From positions 434,001-498,000 of the forward strand of contig NZ_CP053085.1 of NCBI RefSeq assembly GCF_013004105.1: a stretch of 64,000 nucleotides of DNA, written 5' to 3'. This document shows positions 56,701 to 64,000 of the stretch, in pieces. Below the pieces are notes generated by a model. The model was not told where the DNA came from and did not search any database. It was given only the letters and a program-made list of their open reading frames with translations. Positions within the stretch are counted from its first letter, which is position 1, and each line of letters starts with the position of its first letter. This stretch comes from Gemmatimonas groenlandica. GTDB taxonomy: Bacteria; Gemmatimonadota; Gemmatimonadetes; Gemmatimonadales; Gemmatimonadaceae. Position numbers and translations under genes: made by a program.

Positions 56701-57061
56701 GCGCCTTGTACAGCGTCTGCCGCAAGTTGCCGCGCTGACGCGCGATCGACTGGCCGGGCCACAACGAGGTCAGTAGCTCGTCGCGCGAGTGCCGGTACTC
56801 GGGGCTGTACGCCACGCGCACCAGCAAGGCAAAGAGCGTCCCCGTCGACGGCACGATGCGGTCGTCACCCAACATCAGGCGCGCCGCGCCCAAGGTCTGA
56901 AACACCAAGGGCAGCCCGCCAAGATCCGCGTCGTCCGCCACCTCTGGCAACGTCAGCTCGTCTCGAGCCGCTGATTGGAGTCGCATGCGAGCCATTGGCA
57001 CACCCGTCGGCAAGAGTACAGGCTGGGCGATCGACGTCGTCACCCGGGGACGACATGACAC
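53762..57061 (-). CDS. BTAD/AAA/TPR transcriptional regulator (SARP-LuxR-like)
   Basis: 1099 residues. The N-terminal region (about 50-270) has a winged-helix/BTAD arrangement (RDELLTSLWPGQSIARQRGNLRQTLYKAR; DPLHEEATLTLAECTMLAG). It is followed by an AAA-type ATPase with Walker A GYAGIGKTRLANEL and Walker B LFLIIEDAHWID, then a long alpha-helical TPR-like half. No C-terminal LuxR HTH was seen. The convergent stop lies 5 nt from the HD-GYP stop. The 3' two-thirds (53762 to about 56090) has much lower GC than the 5' third, an abrupt change within one gene near the Walker A region. Starts at 57061 or 56995 are both possible. Confidence 0.78.
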   Translation of the reverse strand: MSCRPRVTTSIAQPVLLPTGVPMARMRLQSAARDELTLPEVADDADLGGLPLVFQTLGAARLMLGDDRIVPSTGTLFALLVRVAYSPEYRHSRDELLTSLWPGQSIARQRGNLRQTLYKARSMGINVSLMGDCVCLDPRQVVTTFSLSHTPALFDRDVVRGNEPFGVFLPSFVAPWPDYQEWVDAQRATVHAAVRRVLVELLRTRRERADWSGAEALARWLLQFDPLHEEATLTLAECTMLAGSKAEAVAIIDRYLAEIGPSAGDIRLPATLLRKRFTEPPTKKRPSFVPAERHFVGRTTELANLTMAMRRARWHDGSAVMIEGYAGIGKTRLANELSKVSTIEGFREIRVECRDGDVNRPLHALLEPVTELLTLPGALGCAPESMSILRKIVGISDAELSRTEGDASSTSAAARSLEGVDLTSIRSQTVRHSIIDLIGAVTEEKPLFLIIEDAHWIDDDSWDVLVDLAESVALMRVFLVITTRPPARRVDRSSKSPSALQVVKLDALLPEESLSLARWLSSEMAAPLSPKVEDWIVSASEGSPFFLLALVNHWVETGDASGIPPTLQGLLDQRIERLPSTAVRALQTISLLGEYASLDRIMESLQLPTHELLAALEQLEKEGYLAQDEAALVVSHELVGKAATSRMSTLVRAALRSSIAEAFEREFDRTADVNVLLQGLHQTELSGRGEAVLRFLVKHAHSLVESGRPRGLLQTLNRATSARALVSTATDLRWLQARLELDSGEYAKFLALGPNELKLPTDIASVTHGEAEEALSIVDSAYRADPFVDKDGLVEFTLRLVNSLQLPRSTRLRAAEIGLVICSNTCDSMKANSIFQSISPTDKEIATDDRIQRMALLYHTIFGSLDIAELVAQSLYSKSLRQAASTTSYQDAGRAAFTLRMCGKTALAIEAFNYSYRTAIEIDAPRLAQFPAWQLANLYLEMADEPSANDWTSTLAKLFESEEDEVSSSFVIAYFCRVAIYNRDIDGAIELLERCKRAYPRFPTVKAHAYVVALEIGTQLLNPTWIPSDALLEVASARHESTARFGTSDFLSTVYFSALQRAGRLEEAREKIVDYTNSLRRDRSPLAVSLLHLKSNLSG

Positions 57062-57159
57062 TGAGCTCGTACCGTCAGCGACGCGTCAGCAGTAGTAAAT
57101 GTCGCCGCAGTGAAGCGATCCCAACAGCGCACCCCGTGACTCCGAGTGAACAATGCACG

Positions 57160-57193
57160 ACGGGCGGTCTCTCTCGTGGAGAAACCGCCCGTC
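57160..57193. terminator. Strong hairpin between the AAA regulator and moxR
   Basis: ACGGGCGGT pairs with ACCGCCCGT, with TCTC/GAGA extending the stem, at 57162-57193. It lies after the minus-strand moxR stop and before the regulator, but there is no T-run, so function as a terminator is uncertain. The rest of the 180-nt gap 57062-57241 shows nothing recognised. Confidence 0.45.
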
Positions 57194-57241
57194 CGCTGTC
57201 ATCCGTCCCGTCCCTGCCGGACTGCCCACCGACCCGGGAAC

Positions 57242-58225
57242 TCACGGAAATTCTATCAACGACTCCGTTGGAATGCCGTCGGCTTCCGCTTGAAAGTTGA
57301 CCACAAGACGGTGTCGCAACACGGCCTTCGCTACACTGCGCACGTCGTCAAGATCGGGCATCGCCCGTCCATCCATCGCCGCCCGCGCTTTCGCCCCCAG
57401 GACGAGATACTGCGACGCACGCGGACCGGCACCCCAGCTGACGTATTTCTTCACCTTCGCACTCGCGTTCGGATCGTCCGGTCGCGTGCTGCGCGCGAGC
57501 TTCACGGCGTACTGCACCAGACTCGGCGGCGCCGGCAACCGACGCACGAGTCGCTGCAATCGCAGCAACTCTTCGCCGCCGACCACCGGACGCACATCGC
57601 CCTGCGACGCACCCGTCGTCGACATCACGATCTGCTCTTCCTCCTCGCGCGACGGATAGCCGACCGTGAGTTCGAACATGAAGCGGTCGAGCTGTGCTTC
57701 CGGCAGCGGATACGTGCCTTCCTGCTCGATCGGATTCTGCGTGGCAAGCACGAAGAACGGCTTCGGCAACTCGTACGTGCGTCCCGCCACGGTCACCGTG
57801 CGCTCCTGCATGGCCTGCAGCAGCGCGGCCTGCGTCTTCGGGGGCGCTCGATTGATTTCGTCGGCCAGCACCATGTTGGCGAACACGGGGCCTTCGGCAA
57901 AACGAAACGCGCGCTTGCCCGTGCCTGGCTCCTCTTCCATGAGCTCAGTGCCGGTGATGTCACTCGGCATCAGGTCGGGTGTGAACTGCACACGCGAGAA
58001 GGTGAGATCGAGCGCCTGCGCAACGGTCTGCACCAGGAGCGTCTTCGCGAGGCCCGGCACACCGACGAGCACCACATGTCCGCCGGCGAGCAGCGCCGTC
58101 ACAAGGTCGTCGACCACCTGGGTCTGTCCGACGATGCGCTTTCCGATTTGCGTGGCGAGCTCACGTCGCGCCTCAGCGAGACGGTCGAGCAGGGCGAGGT
58201 CGTTCTCGACAGGCGGTGTAGTCAC
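57242..58225 (-). CDS. MoxR-family AAA+ ATPase
   Basis: 327 residues. Walker A GVPGLAKT, Walker B VLADEINRAPPKTQAALL, and the MoxR signatures FTPDLMPSDITG, ATQNPIEQEGTYPLPEAQLDRF. MoxR proteins are chaperone-like ATPases, often next to DUF58 and von Willebrand factor genes; none of these partners lies here, the next minus-strand gene upstream being a BsuPI lipoprotein. It is preceded by a terminator and is probably monocistronic. Confidence 0.92.
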   Translation of the reverse strand: MTTPPVENDLALLDRLAEARRELATQIGKRIVGQTQVVDDLVTALLAGGHVVLVGVPGLAKTLLVQTVAQALDLTFSRVQFTPDLMPSDITGTELMEEEPGTGKRAFRFAEGPVFANMVLADEINRAPPKTQAALLQAMQERTVTVAGRTYELPKPFFVLATQNPIEQEGTYPLPEAQLDRFMFELTVGYPSREEEEQIVMSTTGASQGDVRPVVGGEELLRLQRLVRRLPAPPSLVQYAVKLARSTRPDDPNASAKVKKYVSWGAGPRASQYLVLGAKARAAMDGRAMPDLDDVRSVAKAVLRHRLVVNFQAEADGIPTESLIEFP

Positions 58226-58255
58226 GAGATCGGTGTGAGATGCGAAATGGACGAG

Positions 58256-58292
58256 CCTGAAAACAGATACGGACGCCCGCGGGCGTCCGTTG
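58256..58292 (-). terminator. Terminator between the BsuPI gene and moxR
   Basis: A perfect palindrome (ACGGACGCCCG with CGGGCGTCCGT, 58269-58290) is followed on the minus strand by ATCTGTTTT. Confidence 0.7.
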
Positions 58293-58354
58293 CAGTGTCA
58301 GAGAATGTAACGCGCGAACCGAGGCGCGCGAGCAATGCACGCTCCCACCGGCAA

Positions 58355-58804
58355 TCAGCGAAGGGCGAACTCGACGCGCTGTTGCACGGGATAGTTCTCG
58401 CTGCGCAACGACGCCACGAGTGTGTAGTGACCGGGCGACGGGGGCAACCAGCGCTCGTCATAGACGACAGAGTCATGAGCGTCGAGCAGGCGGTTCTGCA
58501 TAGCCTGCGTGAAGAGACGCCCCGTACTCCAGCGCCATACCTCACGGCCCGCATCGTTCAGCACCACGAAATCGTGCGTCCGGCCATCGGGAAAGTTCAG
58601 CTCGACCCGCTTGCGGGAGTCGTTCGCGACTTCGATCGCGAATCGCACCACGCCTTGAGCCGTGTCTACCATGACGTGAGACGTCACACCCTGCTCGACC
58701 CCACCTTTGGGGCGCGCGCTGGCTACCGGACTCGGCGTTCGCGGGCCACACGCGAACATCAGGACGGCGGCTGCCAGCAGTGGAACGATGATGCGGGAAA
58801 GCAT
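58355..58804 (-). CDS. BsuPI-domain lipoprotein
   Basis: 149 residues. Signal with lipobox LMFAC, then a beta-sandwich domain of the BsuPI (intracellular proteinase inhibitor) type: VANDSRKRVELNFPDGRTHD, VVLNDAGREVWRWSTG, RWLPPSPGHYTLVASL. The family is named after a Bacillus protease inhibitor, but most members, including secreted ones, have no tested function. It diverges from the atp genes across a 269-nt gap (58805-59073). Confidence 0.8.
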   Translation of the reverse strand: MLSRIIVPLLAAAVLMFACGPRTPSPVASARPKGGVEQGVTSHVMVDTAQGVVRFAIEVANDSRKRVELNFPDGRTHDFVVLNDAGREVWRWSTGRLFTQAMQNRLLDAHDSVVYDERWLPPSPGHYTLVASLRSENYPVQQRVEFALR

Positions 58805-59035
58805 CAGGGAGTGGGTCGGATGGTCGGGTCGCAGTAGCCGATGCCAATCGTAAGCACCGACATAAGCTTGGACGACGCACGGTCACATTTCGATACTTCG
58901 CCACGTTATCAACGGCAGCTGTGGCTGTCAAGCATCAGTTGACGCGCTAAGTGACGATGCTGCTTCACATTTGCCTTTTGTTACTTGCCCGCATTCGCGT
59001 GTCGGTGTTTGTTCGGGTTCGGTCATTTTGATAGC

Positions 59036-59053
59036 TTGCGAAAAATTTCACAA
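59036..59053. promoter_or_regulatory. Rex-like operator upstream of the atp operon
   Basis: TTGCGAAAAATTTCACAA is an 18-nt near-perfect palindrome, differing by one base from the Rex consensus TTGTGAAA-N2-TTTCACAA. It ends 20 nt before the atpZ start. Rex senses NADH/NAD+ and is known to control ATP synthase and respiratory genes in some bacteria. No rex gene is in the window, so the link is inference. Confidence 0.5.
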
Positions 59054-59073
59054 GCCTCTAGCTTCCGCGCCGA

Positions 59074-59352
59074 ATGGCAGATGAACCGCGGAACCCAACA
59101 CCCGGCTCGACGCCGCCCGGAGAGCAGTCTCCGTGGGCGCTCGCCGGACTCGGCATGCAGTTCTTCGCGTCAATCCTGTTGTTCGTGTACGCCGGCAGTT
59201 GGCTCGACCGCCGGTTCGACACATCGCCCCTCTTCTTGTTGGGGGGGCTGTTCGGAGGTGGGGGAGGAGCTTTCTACGCGAGTTACCGGCGTCTCACGAA
59301 GCCGACTGGCTCGCGGTCCACGGACGATACCGATTCGTTGCCGAAGCCATGA
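59074..59352 (+). CDS. atpZ: AtpZ-like F0F1 ATP synthase accessory protein
   Basis: 92 residues with two transmembrane helices (LAGLGMQFFASILLFVYAG and SPLFLLGGLFGGGGGAFYAS) in the AtpZ/AtpI pattern: a Gly-rich hairpin joined by SWLDRRFDTSP. A Pro-rich N-terminus precedes them. In other bacteria AtpZ and AtpI act as assembly or Mg2+/Ca2+ factors. First gene of the atp operon, overlapping the next gene by ATGA. Confidence 0.8.
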   Translation: MADEPRNPTPGSTPPGEQSPWALAGLGMQFFASILLFVYAGSWLDRRFDTSPLFLLGGLFGGGGGAFYASYRRLTKPTGSRSTDDTDSLPKP

Positions 59353-59735
59353 CGACCGATCGTGTTGCGCCCAATCGAATGCTCCGTGCGCTGCTCGGCT
59401 TCACCGCCGCGCAACTCACCCTCGTGGTGAGTGCTGCGTTCCTCATGCAGCGGTTCGTCTGGCCTGACCCCGCGTCGGCCGAAGCGGTGCGCGCCAGTGC
59501 GTGGCTCGCCGTGATCGTGCAGACATTCACCTTTGCGATCGCGATGCTCGTCGCGCGAACGCAGGTGATGGCGGGGTGGGGGCTCGGCGTGTTGTTGCGG
59601 GGAGCGACGTTGGCCTTCTGGGCCTTCTTGGGAGCTGAAGCGTTGGGGTTGCCGTCGACTCCCGCGCTCATATCACTTGTCGTTTTCTACTTCGTCTCGA
59701 CTGTGATCGAGCCGATCTTTCTGAACGCTCACTAA
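59349..59735 (+). CDS. atpI: AtpI-like membrane protein of the ATP synthase operon
   Basis: 128 residues with four predicted helices (LLGFTAAQLTLVVSAAFLMQ, WLAVIVQTFTFAIAMLVA, LLRGATLAFWAFLGAEAL, ALISLVVFYFVSTVIEP). It lies between atpZ and atpB, where AtpI is typically found, but sequence similarity to AtpI is weak, so the name rests on position, size and topology. The ATG overlaps the atpZ stop. Confidence 0.65.
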   Translation: MTTDRVAPNRMLRALLGFTAAQLTLVVSAAFLMQRFVWPDPASAEAVRASAWLAVIVQTFTFAIAMLVARTQVMAGWGLGVLLRGATLAFWAFLGAEALGLPSTPALISLVVFYFVSTVIEPIFLNAH

Positions 59736-59747
59736 GACCTGATTCGG

Positions 59748-60695
59748 ATGCAGTCCATGCTCCGCTCGTTGTCCTGTGCCATGCTCCTTGCCCTCGCGCC
59801 CGTCGCGTTGAGCGCGCAGGAGCATAGCGAACACGCCCCGGCCACGCCGGCGGCGGGTCCGGTGGATTTTATCACGCCGCACATCACCGATGGCTCGCAC
59901 CTCGAGATCCCGTGGCCGAATAGCCACCTCGCCAAGGAAATCGAGCTCCCGAAGATTGCGCCGGTGCACATCGGCAGCATGGAAGTCGATCTGTCGCCGA
60001 CCAAGCATGTCGTGTTCATGCTGTTGGCCGCCGTGGTCGTGGCCGTCGTGTTGATCAGTGCGGCGTCGGCTTCGCGCACGCAGCATGAGACCGAAGGGCG
60101 CACCAAGGGCTTCGCCGGTGCGATGGAAGCGATGGCGCTGTATCTGCGCAACGAAGTCGTGCTGCCGAACGTCGGGCACCACGGCGAAGCGTTCGTGCCG
60201 TTCGCGCTCACGCTGTTCTTCTTCATCCTCACGTGCAATCTGTTCGGCATGATCCCTTACGGAGCCACGGCGACGGGTAACATCGCCGTGACCGCCACGC
60301 TTGCCCTCATCACGGCGGTGGTCGTCGAGGTCGCCGGTATCCGCGCCAACGGTATCGGCTACCTGAGCACGATTTTCTACTGGAACAAGGATCTGCCGAT
60401 CGTCATGCGCGTCATGATGTTCTTCATCATGTCGCCGGTCGAAATGGTGGGCAAGATCTCGAAGCCGTTCGCGCTCACCATTCGTTTGTTCGCGAACATG
60501 ACCGCCGGGCACATTCTGCTCCTCGCGCTGATCGGTCTCATCTTCGCCTTCCAGTCGTGGGCGTTCGCCGGCGTGCCGGTCCTCATGGCCACGGTGATCA
60601 GCTTGCTCGAATTGTTCGTCAGCTTTTTGCAGGCCTTCATCTTCACGCTGCTGGCCTGTGTGTTTATCGGACAGATCCGCGAAGCGCACCACTAG
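59748..60695 (+). CDS. atpB: ATP synthase Fo subunit a
   Basis: 315 residues. The N-terminus has a cleavable-looking signal (SCAMLLALAPVALSAQE) and a periplasmic extension of about 75 residues before the first core helix. The essential arginine is in IRLFANMTAGH, with further family motifs FFFILTCNLFGMIPYG and LLELFVSFLQAFIFTLL. It forms the proton half-channels. The 164-nt gap to atpE contains short inverted repeats (TGGGCTTCGGCCC) but no gene. Confidence 0.93.
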   Translation: MQSMLRSLSCAMLLALAPVALSAQEHSEHAPATPAAGPVDFITPHITDGSHLEIPWPNSHLAKEIELPKIAPVHIGSMEVDLSPTKHVVFMLLAAVVVAVVLISAASASRTQHETEGRTKGFAGAMEAMALYLRNEVVLPNVGHHGEAFVPFALTLFFFILTCNLFGMIPYGATATGNIAVTATLALITAVVVEVAGIRANGIGYLSTIFYWNKDLPIVMRVMMFFIMSPVEMVGKISKPFALTIRLFANMTAGHILLLALIGLIFAFQSWAFAGVPVLMATVISLLELFVSFLQAFIFTLLACVFIGQIREAHH

Positions 60696-60859
60696 CACCT
60701 GTTGAACTCGTTCGGCGGAATCTCCCACCGCCTGCGAGAGACGTAGCCGATCGAGCGATCGGTGATTCCCGTTGGGCTTCGGCCCGCTGACGGGACGCGC
60801 GGTACCTGGTACCGCCGCCGGGAGTGCATTTCTCAACGACTATTTTTCGGAGTGTTACG

Positions 60860-61138
60860 ATGGAAATCATGGGTCTCCTCCAGGCCGCTGCGCCGGTTGT
60901 TCAGGATCCGAAGGGCATGGCCATGATCGGCGCCGGCATCGCTGCCGGTGGTGCCGCGATCGGCGCCGGCATGGGTATCGGCCGCATCGGTGGTTCGGCG
61001 GTTGAGGGCATGGCGCGTCAGCCGGAAGCCGCGGGTCGTATTCAGACCGCCGCGCTCATCCTGGCCGCGCTCATCGAAGGCGCCGCGCTGTTCGGCGTCG
61101 TCGTCGGCTTCCTGATTCAGGGCAAGATCACGTTCTAA
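60860..61138 (+). CDS. atpE: ATP synthase Fo subunit c
   Basis: 92 residues, two helices: Gly-rich helix 1 (GAGIAAGGAAIGAGMGIGRI), the RQPEA loop, and helix 2 with the ion-binding glutamate in AALIEGAALFGVVVG. There is no Gln in helix 1 and Ala follows the Glu-Gly, so it looks proton- rather than sodium-coupled. ATG 60860 follows an atypical GGAG; an upstream in-frame extension is hydrophilic and unlikely. Confidence 0.95.
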   Translation: MEIMGLLQAAAPVVQDPKGMAMIGAGIAAGGAAIGAGMGIGRIGGSAVEGMARQPEAAGRIQTAALILAALIEGAALFGVVVGFLIQGKITF

Positions 61139-61206
61139 CGTGATCGCGCGCGCGGGGCGTCCATCCGGGCGCCCCGCCGCACTCTCTTCTTCTCGTGGAC
61201 CTCTCC

Positions 61207-61806
61207 ATGCTCGCTCTTTCCGCCCGCCGTATCGGCGCGCTCGCTGCTCTGCTCGCGGTCACCGCCTCTCCGGCGCTTGCGTCGGAAGCCGCCGAAGGAC
61301 CGCCCAATCTGCTCGACCCAAATGTCGGCGTGATGGCGTGGACGCTGGTCATCTTCGTCCTGCTGATGGTCGTGCTGTCGAAGTTTGCCTTCAAGCCGCT
61401 CTTCGCTGCCGTCGAGGCGCGCGAAAAGGCGCTCGAGGATGCGATCGAAGGTGCCAAGCGCGATCGTGCCGCTGCCGAGTCGCTGCTCACGCAGCAGAAG
61501 GCCCATCTCGAAACCGCGCGTACGGAAGCGCAGCAGATCATCGCTGACAGCCGCGCCACGGCCGAGAAGATGCGGACCGATCTGCTCGCGCAGACCAAGA
61601 CACAGCAGGAAGAGATGATCGAGCAGGCCCGCCGTGCGATCGAAGGCGAGAAGGCTGCCGCCATTGCCGCGCTGCGGACGGAAGCGATCGACCTCGCCAT
61701 CGCCGGCGCTTCGCGCGTGGTCGAGCAGAATCTCGATTCGACCGGTAATCGCAAGATTGTCGAGAGCTTCCTGGCCTCGCTCGACGGCGCCAAGGGTACG
61801 CGCTGA
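61207..61806 (+). CDS. atpF: ATP synthase Fo subunit b
   Basis: 199 residues. A signal-peptide-like N-terminus (ALAALLAVTASPALASEA) precedes the usual membrane anchor (VMAWTLVIFVLLMVVLSKFA), followed by a long charged coiled-coil (AVEAREKALEDAIEGAKRDR). A cleavable signal on subunit b is uncommon but known in a few lineages. A GTG start at 61195 is possible. It overlaps atpH by TGATG. Confidence 0.92.
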   Translation: MLALSARRIGALAALLAVTASPALASEAAEGPPNLLDPNVGVMAWTLVIFVLLMVVLSKFAFKPLFAAVEAREKALEDAIEGAKRDRAAAESLLTQQKAHLETARTEAQQIIADSRATAEKMRTDLLAQTKTQQEEMIEQARRAIEGEKAAAIAALRTEAIDLAIAGASRVVEQNLDSTGNRKIVESFLASLDGAKGTR

Positions 61807-62363
61807 TGCCGGCCGGCGTGCAGGGCGAATCGGTCGCCCGTAACTACGCCGAGGCGCTGCTGGACCTCGCGCGCAAGGCTGAGGACACGGCGGGGTGGGG
61901 CACGATGTTGCGGCAGATCGCGACCGCGATCGAAACCGACATCACGCTCTTTCGCTTCCTCGAGTCGCCGCGCATTGCTGCCGACCAGAAGTCGGCGGTG
62001 CTGACCAAGGCCCTCGGCGATCGCGTGCCGCGTCTGTTTCTGCGCTTCTTGCAGCAGCTGGTGAAGAACCGTCGGCAGATGCTGATCCCGATCGTGGCCA
62101 ACGAGTACGACACGCTCCTCGACGCGTCGGCCGGTATTGTACATGCGCGCGTGACCGTGGCACGTGAAACAGGTGACGACGAGCGCGACGAGATCGGCAA
62201 GCGGTTGTCGGCCATCGTTGGCAAGACGGTCGTGCCGCACCTCGCCGTCGACCCGAGCATTCTCGGTGGTATCGTGGTCCGCATCGGCGACACCGTGATG
62301 GATGGCTCGCTGCGCCGGAAGCTCGGCTTGCTGCGCCGTCGCATGGGTGCGTCGCGCGTCTGA
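61806..62363 (+). CDS. atpH: ATP synthase F1 subunit delta
   Basis: 185 residues. SVARNYAEALLDLARK start, helical N-domain, and C-terminal signature VDPSILGGIVVRIGDTVMDGSLRRKL of OSCP/delta. It connects F1 to subunit b. It is the last atp gene here; alpha, gamma, beta and epsilon do not follow, and a terminator does. Confidence 0.93.
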   Translation: MPAGVQGESVARNYAEALLDLARKAEDTAGWGTMLRQIATAIETDITLFRFLESPRIAADQKSAVLTKALGDRVPRLFLRFLQQLVKNRRQMLIPIVANEYDTLLDASAGIVHARVTVARETGDDERDEIGKRLSAIVGKTVVPHLAVDPSILGGIVVRIGDTVMDGSLRRKLGLLRRRMGASRV

Positions 62364-62390
62364 TTCGGCTCCACTCGCTTCGTGAAGGAA

Positions 62391-62430
62391 CGGGGGAGTG
62401 CACGAGAGTGCACTCCCCCGATTCACATTC
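62391..62430 (+). terminator. Terminator after atpH
   Basis: A 12-bp perfect stem (CGGGGGAGTGCA with TGCACTCCCCCG) closes loop CGAGAG. The T-tail is weak (ATTCACATT). Confidence 0.65.
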
Positions 62431-62444
62431 TGCCGATCATCTCC

Positions 62445-64000
62445 GTGCGTAAACGCCTCGCTTTCGTTCTCCTGCTCGTCGCGCGGGCCGTCACGGCGCA
62501 AAGCGCGCCGGCTCAGCCGGCCGTCCTCCCGAATCAGCAGGCGCTCGCGCCCCGCATCCCGGTCCGCGCCGCGACCACGCGGGCGAGTGGCGACACGACG
62601 GGGTACTGGCAGCAGCGAGCCGACTATCAGATCGTGGCCACGCTCGATGAGCGCGTCGGTGTGATCACGGCCACCGGGTCGTTGCGGTACGTGAATCGCA
62701 GCCCCGAAGTGCTGCGTGAGCTCTGGGTGCATCAGTACCTCAATGCGTTCCGCCCCGGGTCGAGGTGGTCGGCGACCGATGAGCGCGAGGGCCGTTTGCG
62801 CTTTCAGGAACTGCGTGATCCCGACTACGCGTATGAGCGTTTTACCTCAGCCCCGCGCGTGAATGGCCGCACTGTGACCGTGGAGTATCCGCTGTCGCCG
62901 GACAGCACCGTCGTGCGGTTGCCTCTGGCCACGCCGTTGGCCCCCGGGGACTCGGTCACCGTGGAGTTTGCGTGGACGGCGCGGCCGAGCACGGTGCCTC
63001 GACGTCAGGCACGCCGCGGGCGGAGCTTCGACTTCTCGCAATGGTATCCGAAGGTGGCCGTGTACGATCGCGACGGCTGGAAGCCGAATGCACTCGTGCC
63101 GGCGGGAGAGTTCTACGGGGAGTTCGGGGCATTCGATGTCACGCTGGTCTTGCCAGCCGATCAGACGGTGGGCGCCACGGGTGTCCCGGTGAGCGGCGAC
63201 CCGGGCTATGCGCGCGTGATGGCGCCCGGCAGTGAGCGTCCGCGGCTGGCGGCGCAGGCGTATCGTGATGTACCGGCGGCGACCACGGTTCGGGTGCCGA
63301 CAGGCTACAAAGCGGTGCGCTTCATCGCGCGCAACGTGCACCATTTCGCGTGGAGCACGTCGCCCGGATTCCGGTATGAAGGCACGTCGTATGTACATGC
63401 CCCGTCGCAGTTCTATCGCTTCCCGATTTGGGACACGGTGTCGGTGCACGTGCTGTATCGGGCCGATGCCGCCGACGACTGCTCCCGGGCGTCGCTGAGC
63501 GAGAGCGCCGAGAAGCGCTGCGTGGACGAGTCCCTCACGCAGTGGCAGGGTGGCAAGGCGCTGGATCAGACGCGCAAGGCTCTCCGCTGGCTGGAGGCAC
63601 TGTACGGGGACTATCCGTATCCGCAGATCACCGTGGTCAAACGCATCGACGCCAGCGGCACGGAATTTCCCATGCTGCTCATGAACGGTGAGGCCACGCT
63701 GGGGCTCACGGTGCACGAACTCGGGCACGTGTACACCTATGGCATTCTCGCCAACAACGAGTGGCAGAGCGGTTGGATGGACGAAGGGTTGAGTTCGTAT
63801 CAGGAGTTGTTGCAAGCCGGAGACTCACGCGTGCTGCTGGCCGCCCGGCTCGAGATGGCGAACGATCGGAATCCATCACAGCCCGCCGACACGGCCGTTC
63901 GTCGCTTGCGTGCTCGACTCGATTCCATGTCAGGCGAGCAGGCGACCACGGTGCGCGAGGGGACCGCGGAGCCGATCGGGTCGCGGGCGGATCTGTTCCG
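62445..64000 (+). CDS. M1-family metallopeptidase (partial)
   Basis: Runs off the right edge, 518 residues visible. GTG start, signal peptide ending near TAQS. An N-terminal beta-domain (VITATGSLRYVNRSPEVLRELW) typical of gluzincin M1 peptidases precedes the zinc site HELGH at residues 424-428, with the third ligand Glu 18 residues later in GWMDEGLSSYQE. The usual GAMEN is replaced by SGTEFPM. Probably a periplasmic or secreted aminopeptidase-like enzyme; substrate unknown. It follows atpH after a terminator. Confidence 0.85.
   Translation, partial: MRKRLAFVLLLVARAVTAQSAPAQPAVLPNQQALAPRIPVRAATTRASGDTTGYWQQRADYQIVATLDERVGVITATGSLRYVNRSPEVLRELWVHQYLNAFRPGSRWSATDEREGRLRFQELRDPDYAYERFTSAPRVNGRTVTVEYPLSPDSTVVRLPLATPLAPGDSVTVEFAWTARPSTVPRRQARRGRSFDFSQWYPKVAVYDRDGWKPNALVPAGEFYGEFGAFDVTLVLPADQTVGATGVPVSGDPGYARVMAPGSERPRLAAQAYRDVPAATTVRVPTGYKAVRFIARNVHHFAWSTSPGFRYEGTSYVHAPSQFYRFPIWDTVSVHVLYRADAADDCSRASLSESAEKRCVDESLTQWQGGKALDQTRKALRWLEALYGDYPYPQITVVKRIDASGTEFPMLLMNGEATLGLTVHELGHVYTYGILANNEWQSGWMDEGLSSYQELLQAGDSRVLLAARLEMANDRNPSQPADTAVRRLRARLDSMSGEQATTVREGTAEPIGSRADLF

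Overview
The window is high-GC bacterial DNA, apart from one lower-GC block, densely packed with genes on both strands. Gene content fits a Gemmatimonadota (Gemmatimonas-like) chromosome: CBM9/DUF5916 outer-membrane proteins, a type IVa pilus locus with PilS/PilR, an atpZ-atpI-atpB-atpE-atpF-atpH group, and many very high-GC structured intergenic sequences. This assignment is inference from gene families, not from a marker gene. I noticed no rRNA, tRNA or CRISPR array.

Left part (1-19.3 kb): a lipoprotein-type methyltransferase and a CorC/CNNM membrane protein on the minus strand, then a long type IV pilus region. It runs pilS-pilR, a divergent pilin, three nearly identical tandem pilA genes (each with its own sigma-54 promoter and terminator), a further histidine kinase, three minor prepilins, pilM-N-O-P-Q and a large Ig/beta-propeller lipoprotein. 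pilQ carries a one-base frameshift in a glycine-codon tract.

Housekeeping block (19.4-33.1 kb): aroC-aroK-smg-topA, then trmFO-xerC...hslV...hslU, the last four interrupted by a minus-strand threonine dehydratase-like gene and a DUF5916 gene. Two related intergenic elements of about 470 nt, each made of two very long hairpins, flank trmFO-xerC.

Glycan locus (33.1-46.7 kb): two convergent operons. The plus operon has a secreted glycosidase fused to an outer-membrane barrel and two GH3 beta-glucosidases. The minus operon has a triple-repeat glycan-binding lipoprotein, a ROK repressor, a GH16 lipoprotein and a GPH-family sugar transporter. The same operator (TTTGT-N11-ACAAA) sits at the promoters at the two outer ends, which suggests one ROK-controlled beta-glucan utilisation regulon.

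Right part (46.8-64 kb): argF, bcp, gcvT, an NtrC-type activator with a degenerate receiver, a hypothetical protein, then an inverted-repeat-bounded structured element with a mini-ORF. Next come a lower-GC HD-GYP phosphodiesterase and a chimeric-looking BTAD/AAA regulator, a MoxR ATPase, a BsuPI lipoprotein, the Fo half plus delta of ATP synthase behind a Rex-like operator, and a truncated M1 peptidase.
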